Assembly (NCBI GenBank): GCA_050729815.1 | Contig: JBOHLV010000108.1 | Location: forward strand, 1 to 12,821 | Reading direction: 5' to 3' | Origin: JAATGI01 sp050729815 | Lineage (GTDB): Bacteria; Pseudomonadota; Alphaproteobacteria; ATCC43930; CGMCC-115725 | DNA length: 12,821 bases | Shown here: positions 6,987 to 12,821 of the stretch, in pieces | Position numbering within the stretch: the stretch's first letter is position 1 | How the letters are laid out: each line of letters begins with the position of its first letter | Notes under the pieces: generated by a model | Database searches by the model: none | Told to the model about the DNA's origin: nothing | What the model saw: the letters and a program-made list of their open reading frames with translations, nothing else | Translations under genes and position numbers: made by a program

Positions 6987-7924
6987 GGGAGTCCCTGCGG
7001 AATGCCGCGGTGCTCGTCGCCCTCGCCGTTCTCTTGATGGTGGCCGGCAATTTCGTCACGCCGGACTTCCTCAACTTCACCCAGGTCAGCACCCAGCTCA
7101 AGATCAGCGCCTTCCTCGGCCTCTTCGCGCTGTGCCAGACCTTCGTCCTGATCGGCGGCGGCGAGGGCATCGATCTGTCGGTCGGCGCCATCGGATCGAT
7201 GGGCGGCGTCGTTGGCGCGGCGCTGCTCCACGGCCAAAATTCGGCGGTCTTGCCGGTCGCAATCCTGATGGCGTTGGCGGGGGCGGCGGTCGGCGCCATG
7301 AACGGCCTCGGCGTTGCCCTGTTCGGCGTGCCGCCGCTGGTGATGACGCTGGCGATGGCCAGCATCGTCAGCGGCGCGCTCATCATCCTCAAATCGGTGA
7401 CGCAACCGGCGATCGCCGCGGCACCGTTCCTGGTGAAGCTGGCGGGGCGCGAAACGCTGGGCCTTCCCAACATCTTCCTTGTCTGGATCGTGGTCGGGGT
7501 GATCGCGGTGTGGTACCTCGCCGCGACGTCGTGGGGTCGCAAGCTGGTCGGCACCGGCGCCAATCCGCGGGTCGCCCTGCTCTCCGGCACCCATGTCACG
7601 CTGGTGAAGATTCTGGTCTACGCCTTGAGCGGCCTCGTCGCCGCGCTCACCGGCTTCTGTCTCATCGGCTATGTCGGCGCGGCGTTCCTCGGCCTCGGCG
7701 ATGCCTATGTCCTCTCCAGCATCGTGGTCGCGGTGATCGGCGGCACCTCGCTGGCGGGCGGCCGGGGTTCTTATCCGGGCGTCGCCGCGGCGGCCGTCCT
7801 CATCACCGTGCTGACCAGTCTCCTCACCACCATGGAGATCGGCGAGGCCGGTCGCCAGATCGTGTTCGGCTGTATCCTTATTGGGTTCCTGTTGTTGAAT
7901 CGCCGCCTCGGCAGCCTGCGCTGA
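6983..7924 (+). CDS. Sugar ABC transporter permease 2 (CUT2, BPD_transp_2)
   Basis: Second inner-membrane permease, 313 aa from the ATG at 6983, which overlaps the preceding stop (ATGA). The frame is open further upstream but that part lies inside permease 1. It has the same fold markers as permease 1: EGIDLSVGAIGSMGG beginning at residue 61, and GGTSLAGGRGSYPG in the last quarter, with long hydrophobic stretches throughout (first around 8-24). It closes the rightward operon. Its TGA lies only four bases from the stop of the convergent oxidoreductase gene, with no room for a separate terminator. Two unlike permeases plus one double ATPase plus one binding protein make a complete CUT2 importer. 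Confidence 0.93.
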   Translation: MRESLRNAAVLVALAVLLMVAGNFVTPDFLNFTQVSTQLKISAFLGLFALCQTFVLIGGGEGIDLSVGAIGSMGGVVGAALLHGQNSAVLPVAILMALAGAAVGAMNGLGVALFGVPPLVMTLAMASIVSGALIILKSVTQPAIAAAPFLVKLAGRETLGLPNIFLVWIVVGVIAVWYLAATSWGRKLVGTGANPRVALLSGTHVTLVKILVYALSGLVAALTGFCLIGYVGAAFLGLGDAYVLSSIVVAVIGGTSLAGGRGSYPGVAAAAVLITVLTSLLTTMEIGEAGRQIVFGCILIGFLLLNRRLGSLR

Positions 7925-7928
7925 TCCG

Positions 7929-9089
7929 TCAGCCGGCGGCGGGAATCGCGACCCAGGCGGCGTTGCGCCGTGCGGAATCGAGCGCCGCGGCGACGAACCG
8001 CGCGGTATCGAGCCCGGCCTCCACCCCTGGTGCCAGCAAGGCAGCGGGATCGGGTGCGCGCTTCTCCAGATGGGCCGTGATCTGCTCGGCGAAATCGGCA
8101 TAGAGCTGTGCGAAGGCTTCGATGAAGCCTTCGGGATGGCCCGTCGGGACGCGGCTGGCATAGGCGCCCGGCACGATATTTCCCGGGCCGCCGCGACGGA
8201 TGAGGCGCGGTGCCTCGCCAAGCGGCGTGAGCCACAGCCGTTCCGGGTCCTCCTGCCGCCAGGCGAGGCCCGCCTTCTCGCCATAGATGCGTAAGGACAG
8301 GTCGTTGGCATGACCCGGCGCCACCTGGCTTGCCCACAGCGTCCCGCGGGCGCCGCCGCGATAGCGCAGCAGCACCTCGACATTGTCATCGAGCCGGCGA
8401 CCCGGCACGAATCGCGACAATTCGGCCGCGATCTCCTCGCAGTCGAGGCCGGTGACAAAGCCGGCAAGGTGATAGGCATGGGTCCCGATATCGCCAAGAC
8501 AGCCGGCCGGCCCGGCCAGCGCGGGGTCGGCCCGCCACGCGGCCTGCTTCTGGCCCGTTGCCTCGATCGCGGTCGCGAGCCAATCCTGGACATATTCCGA
8601 CCGGACGAGGCGGATCGGGCCAAGCGCGCCGGCTTCGACCATGGCGCGCGCCTCGCGCACCATGGGATATCCGGTGTAATTGTGGGTGAGGCCGAAAACG
8701 AGACCAGTCCGCCGCACCCGCGCCGCGAGATTCTGCGCCGCCGCCATCGCGACCGCCATCGGCTTGTCGCAGATGACGTGAATGCCGGCATCGAGGAACG
8801 CAGCGGCCACGGCATCGTGGAGATGATTGGGCGTGACGATGGCGACGACGTCGATGCCGTCGGGCCGTGCCGCCTCCGCCGCCGCCATCGCGCGATAATC
8901 GTCATAGGCGCGGTCGTGCGCGAGATGGATCGCATCGGCCGCGGTTCGCGCCCGTGCCGGATCGCGTGACAGCGCACCTGCCACGATCTTATAGCGGTCG
9001 TCGAGGCGGGCTGCCATGCGATGCACCGGGCCGATAAAGGACTCCGGCCCGCCGCCGACAAAACCGAGCCGCAAACGGCGCTGGGCCAT
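7929..9089 (-). CDS. Gfo/Idh/MocA family NAD(P)-dependent oxidoreductase
   Basis: Predicted soluble sugar or inositol dehydrogenase, 386 aa. Residues 6-25 form the Rossmann entry (LRLGFVGGGPES, a GxGG-type nucleotide loop). VAIVTPNHLH at 82-91 and HVICDKP at 104-110 give the family's EKP-type motif as CDKP, with K109 the catalytic lysine. The C-terminal domain has GDIGTHAYHLAG at 199-210. In the usual DxGxHxxD pattern the last Asp is His207 here, a natural variation in some subfamilies. The start ATG at 9089 lies 15 nt after the isomerase stop, so the two genes form an operon; the ribosome site (AAAGGCG) is modest. It probably oxidises or epimerises the sugar brought in by the transporter. 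The substrate is unassigned. Confidence 0.92.
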   Translation of the reverse strand: MAQRRLRLGFVGGGPESFIGPVHRMAARLDDRYKIVAGALSRDPARARTAADAIHLAHDRAYDDYRAMAAAEAARPDGIDVVAIVTPNHLHDAVAAAFLDAGIHVICDKPMAVAMAAAQNLAARVRRTGLVFGLTHNYTGYPMVREARAMVEAGALGPIRLVRSEYVQDWLATAIEATGQKQAAWRADPALAGPAGCLGDIGTHAYHLAGFVTGLDCEEIAAELSRFVPGRRLDDNVEVLLRYRGGARGTLWASQVAPGHANDLSLRIYGEKAGLAWRQEDPERLWLTPLGEAPRLIRRGGPGNIVPGAYASRVPTGHPEGFIEAFAQLYADFAEQITAHLEKRAPDPAALLAPGVEAGLDTARFVAAALDSARRNAAWVAIPAAG

Positions 9090-9104
9090 CCCCGCCGTCG
9101 CCTT

Positions 9105-10160
9105 TCAGCTCAAGCCGAGGAGACGGCGGTTGGCCACAACATCCGTACCGGCGGCGGCGAAATCGTCGAACGCGCGGCTTGCCGCCTCGATGATATGGCG
9201 CGCGATGAACGGCGCGCCTTCGGCCGCGCCCTGCTCGCTGCTCTTGATACAGCATTCCCATTCGAGCACGGCCCAGCCGGGATAGTCATATTGCGCGAGC
9301 TTCGAGAAGATGGCGGTGAAATCGACCTGGCCATCGCCGGTCGAGCGGAACCGTGCGGCACGATCGATCCAGGGCTGATAGCCACCATAGACACCCTGCC
9401 GTCCGGTCGGGTTGAATTCCGCATCCTTGACGTGAAATATCTTGATGCGGTCATGATAGAGGTCGATGAATTCGAGATAATCGAGCTGCTGCAACAAGAA
9501 ATGGCTTGGGTCATAGAGAATGTTGCAGCGCGGATGATGGCCGACGCGGTCGAGAAACATCTCGAAGGTGGCGCCGTCATGCAGATCCTCGCCGGGATGG
9601 ATCTCGAAGCAGAGATCGACCCCGGCCTCGTCGAAGGCATCGAGAATCGGCCGCCAGCGCGCGGCTAACTCGTCGAACGCGGTTTCGATGAGGCCGGGCG
9701 GCCGCTGTGGCCAGGGATAGAGATAGGGCCAGGCGAGCGCACCGGAAAATGTCGCATGCGCCACGAGGCCGAAATTGGCCGACGCCTTGGCCGCGAGCCG
9801 AAGCTGATCGACCGCCCAGACCTGTCGCGCCGGTGGATTATTCCGGACTTTTCCCGGCGCAAACGCGTCGAAAAGCGGATCATAGGCGGGATGAACCGCG
9901 ACCAATTGGCCCTGCAAATGGGTCGACAGCTCGGTGAGATCGAGCCCGTGCTTCGCCAGCGCGGCACGTACCTCGTCGCAATAGGCGCGGCTCTCGGCGG
10001 CGCGTTCGAGGTCGAAGAGCCGCCTGTCCCAGCTCGGAATCTGGACGCCCTTATAGCCTTTTGCCGCCGTCCAGCTGGCAATGCCGTCGAGCGTATCGAA
10101 CGGCGCCAAATCACCGGCAAATTGGGCCAGGAAGATGGCGGGACCCTTGATGGTTCTCAT
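9105..10160 (-). CDS. Sugar phosphate isomerase/epimerase-like TIM-barrel protein (AP endonuclease 2 / xylose isomerase-like)
   Basis: 351-aa soluble TIM-barrel protein of the sugar isomerase/epimerase superfamily. The start ATG at 10160 has AGGAGAG (complement of 10163-10169) upstream; an in-frame upstream extension to 10295 lacks family features. Metal-ligand motifs run in order: CFEIHPGED at 184-192 (E186), NILYDPSHF at 213-221 (D217, H220), IFHVKDAEF at 241-249 (H243, D246) and AVLEWECC at 297-304 (E300 or E302). The signature of the hexulose or inosose epimerase group is not decisive, so the reaction could be isomerisation, epimerisation or dehydration of a keto-sugar. It is co-transcribed with the Gfo/Idh/MocA oxidoreductase; this pair is common in inositol and rare-sugar catabolism. 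Confidence 0.9.
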   Translation of the reverse strand: MRTIKGPAIFLAQFAGDLAPFDTLDGIASWTAAKGYKGVQIPSWDRRLFDLERAAESRAYCDEVRAALAKHGLDLTELSTHLQGQLVAVHPAYDPLFDAFAPGKVRNNPPARQVWAVDQLRLAAKASANFGLVAHATFSGALAWPYLYPWPQRPPGLIETAFDELAARWRPILDAFDEAGVDLCFEIHPGEDLHDGATFEMFLDRVGHHPRCNILYDPSHFLLQQLDYLEFIDLYHDRIKIFHVKDAEFNPTGRQGVYGGYQPWIDRAARFRSTGDGQVDFTAIFSKLAQYDYPGWAVLEWECCIKSSEQGAAEGAPFIARHIIEAASRAFDDFAAAGTDVVANRRLLGLS

Positions 10161-10190
10161 GGCTCTCCTGAATGGCGATACGGCTCGGCT

Positions 10191-10210
10191 AGCCGGCCGA
10201 ACGACCGGCT
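10191..10210. repeat. Small inverted repeat in the isomerase upstream region
   Basis: AGCCGG at 10191-10196 and CCGGCT at 10205-10210 form a 6-bp stem. The left arm overlaps a 10-bp perfect palindrome, CGGCTAGCCG, at 10186-10195. It lies 26-50 bp upstream of the isomerase start on the minus strand and about 100 bp beyond the SRPBCC stop. It could be an operator or part of a weak terminator. There is no T-run and no recognisable -35/-10, so function is open. The rest of 10161-10305 shows nothing else I can support. Confidence 0.25.
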
Positions 10211-10305
10211 CGCGCGCGCTGTAACTGGCTCCTGAGGTGACGGTTGCGCCGCTGTCATGGCAGGCGAATTTAGCCCCTCCGACGGCGATCCTCAACGGCG
10301 CCTCG

Positions 10306-10752
10306 CTATTCGGTCACGTTCGGCTGACCTTTGCCGGTGGTGATCAGGCTGCGCAGGCTGTCGCCGACATAAAAGCCCCAGGCGCCGGAGCAGCCGCCAT
10401 AGCATTCGATGGCCGGAACCAGGCCGACATGGGTGAAGCTGAGTTCGGTCTTGCCGCCCTTCCGGACTATCTCGAAGACGATGTCCGTGCCGTTCCATTC
10501 GGTCTTGTCTTTGACGAAATTGATCTGGCTGTCGACGACGTGCCAGACCACTTTCTTGCCCGGCACGAACTCCGTGATTTTCTGGGTGGTGCGATGAACA
10601 TCCTTGTACCGGTAGCTAAATTCCGCACCGAGCCGGTCGGTAGCTCCGTCGATCTCTCCCGACCACCACGCGCGGACATTGTTGACGGCGTCGAAGACCT
10701 GCTCGGGCGATTGGTCCACCGAAAAGGCAACCGTGTAATCCTTGGTATTCAT
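10306..10752 (-). CDS. SRPBCC / START-like domain protein (AHSA1 family)
   Basis: 148-aa single-domain protein of the START/SRPBCC fold, AHSA1 (activator of Hsp90 ATPase homologue 1-like) branch. The opening DYTVAFSVDQSPEQVFDAVNNVRAWW (5-30) is the classic first strand and helices, with the WW signature. Beta strands follow (FSYRYKDVH, KKVVWHVVD, TDIVFEIVRKGGKTELSFTH), and a C-terminal helix GAWGFYVGDSLRSLITTG closes the cavity. The start ATG at 10752 has GAGGAG (complement of 10759-10764) six bases upstream. Members bind small hydrophobic ligands, and no enzyme activity can be inferred. It lies 91 bp downstream of the cyclase gene on the same strand, so weak co-transcription is possible. It has no obvious link to the sugar locus. 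Confidence 0.88.
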   Translation of the reverse strand: MNTKDYTVAFSVDQSPEQVFDAVNNVRAWWSGEIDGATDRLGAEFSYRYKDVHRTTQKITEFVPGKKVVWHVVDSQINFVKDKTEWNGTDIVFEIVRKGGKTELSFTHVGLVPAIECYGGCSGAWGFYVGDSLRSLITTGKGQPNVTE

Positions 10753-10843
10753 GGCTCGCTCCTCGATCCAGATGGCCGCGAATGCCGACCTCATGCGTAA
10801 GACGGGGATGGCGGCCCAAATTCATCGGTGCTCGACGATTTTA

Positions 10844-12139
10844 TTATCCATCGGGCACGAACGGGCCGTCGAGCGTGAACAAATCCTGTGGCAGCCCGAC
10901 GCCGCGCAAGGCATAGCGCCCGACGGAAACAAGCTGGTCCCGCTCGGATCCGATCGCGGCCGCGAAGGCCGAGGATATGAGGATCGGTTGATCGACCAGG
11001 CGACACATCGCCGCGATGCGGCTGACCTCGTTGACCGCGGGCCCGACCACGGTGAAATCGAGCCGCTCGCGGCTGCCGAAATTGCCATAGACGACCTCGC
11101 CGACATGAAGACCAAGATACATGTCGGTGGCCGGCAGATCGCTGGCGAGCCGGCGCTGTTTCAGTTCCTTGACGCCGCTTAATGCCGTGCGCGCCGCGGT
11201 CAGGGCCGCCCGGCAGGCATCGCCGCGATCCTCGGCGGTAAAGATCGCCAAGGTGCCGTCGCCGACCAGCTTCAAGACGTCGCCGCCTTGGCCATAAATC
11301 GCCGAGATGATCGTGTCGGCATAGTCATCGAGGAGCGGAATGATCTGATCCGGCCGCGCCCGGTCGGAGATGCGCGTGTAGTCGTGGAGGTCGCTGAACC
11401 ACAGAACCGCCTCGAGCGAGGCGGAAGTCCCCCGCATGATGCTGCCTTTGAGGACCCTGATGGCCGGGTCGCGCCCCAGATAGGTTTCAACGAGGGTCCG
11501 CGCGATCCGCATCAACATGGCCGATTTGATCGCGAGCGCCAGAAACGGCGTCAGCCGCCGCAGCGCAGCGACCTCGGCGTCGCTGAATCCGTGCGGCAGA
11601 TCAGTGATCCAGGACGAATAGACGCAATCCATGTCGCCGATGACGACGTCGGCGCCAAAGCGATCGATGATCGCGACATACTCGGTCATGCCGTCGGCAC
11701 GGAGGTCTTCCAGGATCGAAAATTCGGTGACGCTGGCCGCGGTGACGCGCCGCCGCAACAGCGATTCGCCAGTCTCGATCAGGCGAAAGAACGGGCTACG
11801 TTGCCAGCGCGCGATCTGATCGTCGTCGAGCTGGGGACGGTAGCGATGTTCATTGGCGCCGACGGCTGAACCGGCGTGACGACGACGGCGCTGGTCGCCG
11901 TCGCGGATTTCCCGGCGATCCGCCGGTTCCGCGGTCGCGGCTTGCCAATCATACATATGGCCGCCGTAAATCGGATGCAGGGTATCGATGTAGACATTGC
12001 CGCGCGTGAGCGGAACGCCGAGGGCGACGATCCGCTGGCAGAATTCCGCCAGCATCTCGGTCTCGGATTGCCCGCGCAACCCGGCATCGGCAATCCAGGC
12101 GGCAAGGTTGCCAAATTGCGAATCGTCCATGGTCGGCAC
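10844..12139 (-). CDS. Class III adenylate cyclase domain protein
   Basis: 431 aa from GTG at 12139; ATG at 12130 (428 aa) is equally possible. A TGA directly precedes the GTG, so no longer form exists, and no strong ribosome site is seen. The catalytic domain spans about 240-425. Metal Asp residues are D250 (WFSDLHDYT) and D294 (KLVGDG). The purine-specifying pair is K290 and T363 (DFTVVG), and the transition-state residues are N370 and R374 (VNEVSR). The full set predicts an active enzyme making cAMP. Residues 1-235 carry no recognised domain and no clear membrane segment; 74-105 are Arg/Asp-rich, and 120-215 resembles a soluble sensor fold leading through a helix (LVETYLG) into the cyclase, an arrangement seen in rhizobial-type cyclases. 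The gene ends with a tandem TAATAA. Confidence 0.9.
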   Translation of the reverse strand: MPTMDDSQFGNLAAWIADAGLRGQSETEMLAEFCQRIVALGVPLTRGNVYIDTLHPIYGGHMYDWQAATAEPADRREIRDGDQRRRRHAGSAVGANEHRYRPQLDDDQIARWQRSPFFRLIETGESLLRRRVTAASVTEFSILEDLRADGMTEYVAIIDRFGADVVIGDMDCVYSSWITDLPHGFSDAEVAALRRLTPFLALAIKSAMLMRIARTLVETYLGRDPAIRVLKGSIMRGTSASLEAVLWFSDLHDYTRISDRARPDQIIPLLDDYADTIISAIYGQGGDVLKLVGDGTLAIFTAEDRGDACRAALTAARTALSGVKELKQRRLASDLPATDMYLGLHVGEVVYGNFGSRERLDFTVVGPAVNEVSRIAAMCRLVDQPILISSAFAAAIGSERDQLVSVGRYALRGVGLPQDLFTLDGPFVPDG

Positions 12140-12378
12140 TCACAGCAATGAGCAAAACGATGCAGGCTTGGACAATCCTGCTTTCTACCACCACGCAGTG
12201 ACAAAAGCCGCACCTTTCGGCATCCGAAGATGCTTACGCCGTTCATCAATGCACAGCCTCCACCGCCCTCCGAAACGCTGATTTGCCCCGGCAATGGTGT
12301 CCGCTGCTGCACGACTAGCACGAGAGTCACGAAAGGCAGCTTTGGGGCAGGTCCCGACGATCGGGTACAGCGCCGATC
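12140..12378. other. Unassigned lower-GC linker between broken MBL gene and cyclase
   Basis: About 240 bp without a supportable gene. Hand counts give 31/60 and 33/60 G+C in lines 12121 and 12181, against about 45/60 in a typical coding line (8221). On the minus strand one frame stays open right through from the MBL gene into the cyclase, but its translation is not protein-like. A 7-bp inverted repeat (CGATCGG 12358-12364, CCGATCG 12373-12379) sits at the point where MBL homology ends. GCATC/GATGC (12220-12233) would form a UUCG-tetraloop hairpin in the minus-strand transcript. It may be a remnant of an insertion element plus the cyclase promoter; I cannot identify either. Confidence 0.4.
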
Positions 12379-12821
12379 GCCGATGGTGGTGTGCGATCGA
12401 CCCTTATAGTCGTGTGCTGGATAGACCTTGATTGCGGGATCGAGCTTCAACAATTTGCCAAACAGGCTGTCATAGAGGTGATCGGGATCGCCGGTCGGCA
12501 GATCGGTGCGGCCGGTCGCGCCGATCAACAGGGTATCACCCGTGAAGACACGGTCCTCGGTCACGAGGCACATGGAATCCCGCGTGTGTCCAGGAGTGTG
12601 GATGGCGTGGAGCCGCAATCGGCCGACCGCGAGCATCTCACCGTCGTCGAGCCGGAGTCCAGCGAACGGCGCCGGGCTTTCCTGGTGCATCACTACCGGA
12701 ACATTCAAGGTTTCGCCCAATTGTTTCGCGGCCGAAAAATGATCGGCGTGGGTGTGGGTGTCGACAATGTAATGGACGCGGACGCCGGCCTGCGACGCCA
12801 GCGCGAGGTAGTGATCCATCT
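12379..12821 (-). pseudogene. MBL-fold hydrolase, ETHE1/persulfide-dioxygenase-like: 5' end outside window, conserved C-terminal tail lost
   Basis: Metallo-beta-lactamase-fold protein, visible from an internal Met codon at 12819 onward. Metal-ligand motifs are intact: THTHADH (residues 21-27 of the visible part), HTPGHTRDS (74-82), FTGDTLLIGATGRTDLPTGD (92-111) and YPAHDYKGR (133-141). The GRTD and YPAHDYKG segments point to the ETHE1-like sulfur dioxygenase branch rather than plain glyoxalase II, which would oxidise glutathione persulfide. Family proteins continue after TTIGEE with an NPRL-containing tail of about 40 residues. Here homology stops at TTIG (12379), and the frame runs on about 200 codons to 11779 through linker and out-of-frame cyclase DNA. 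No other frame restores the tail. It may be a broken gene, or one making a protein with an abnormal extension. Confidence 0.65.

Noticed and set aside
6908..9061. 717-codon open frame on the minus strand
   Set aside because: It lies antisense to permease 2 and out of frame with the oxidoreductase. The translation is Arg/Ser/Ala/Pro-rich without domains, as expected for a shadow frame in GC-rich DNA.
12220..12233. GCATC-UUCG-GATGC hairpin as an intrinsic terminator of the MBL gene
   Set aside because: Only a 5-bp stem and no adjacent T-run in the minus-strand transcript; noted as a structure but not called a terminator.
11779..12378. C-terminal extension of the MBL open frame into the cyclase gene
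   Set aside because: It overlaps the cyclase out of frame on the same strand. The translation is unlike any MBL tail and reads as read-through after the break at 12379.
12201..12378. Insertion-sequence end (for example IS21-like) in the linker
   Set aside because: The lower GC and the junction are suggestive, but no transposase fragment, terminal repeat pair or target duplication can be shown from the sequence.

Overview
This window looks like a chromosomal segment of a high-GC alphaproteobacterium. The GC-rich codon use, dense short-spaced operons, GGAGG-type ribosome binding sites and gene families (CUT2 sugar transporter, FCD-type GntR regulator, DUF1636 protein, class III cyclase) fit Rhizobiales or Rhodospirillales; the genus cannot be read from the sequence. 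No rRNA, tRNA, CRISPR array or intact transposase is visible.

Positions 1-10160 hold what reads as one catabolic locus. A leftward operon (2338 to 1) encodes an FCD-type GntR regulator, a small cysteine-rich DUF1636 protein translationally coupled to it, and an amidohydrolase whose C-terminal tip runs off the left edge. Diverging from it across a 169-bp AT-rich promoter region is a rightward operon (2508-7924): a fumarylacetoacetate-hydrolase (FAH) family enzyme, a periplasmic sugar-binding protein, a double-NBD sugar ATPase and two different CUT2 permeases, the last three joined by ATGA overlaps. Meeting it tail to tail, 4 bp apart, is a leftward pair (10160-7929): a TIM-barrel sugar-phosphate isomerase/epimerase-like protein and a Gfo/Idh/MocA NAD(P)-dependent oxidoreductase. 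The likely theme is uptake of a sugar or polyol, its oxidation or isomerisation, and hydrolysis of a diketo or lactone-like intermediate by the FAH and/or amidohydrolase. The substrate cannot be named. No dehydratase, kinase or aldolase is present in the window, so the pathway is incomplete here.

Positions 10306-12821 look unrelated: a stand-alone START/SRPBCC (AHSA1-like) protein, a class III adenylate cyclase with all catalytic residues and an uncharacterised N-terminal half, and the 3' part of an ETHE1/persulfide-dioxygenase-like metallo-beta-lactamase gene. The homology of that last gene stops abruptly near 12379 and is followed by about 240 bp of lower-GC, unassigned sequence, suggesting an old rearrangement or insertion.

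The points most worth a second look are the helically phased CCAAT/ATTGG elements around the -35 box of the divergent promoter, a 14-bp-stem hairpin between the binding-protein and ATPase genes, the DUF1636 protein in a sugar-type regulatory operon, and the broken metallo-beta-lactamase gene next to the cyclase. I found no clearly novel defence or mobile system.
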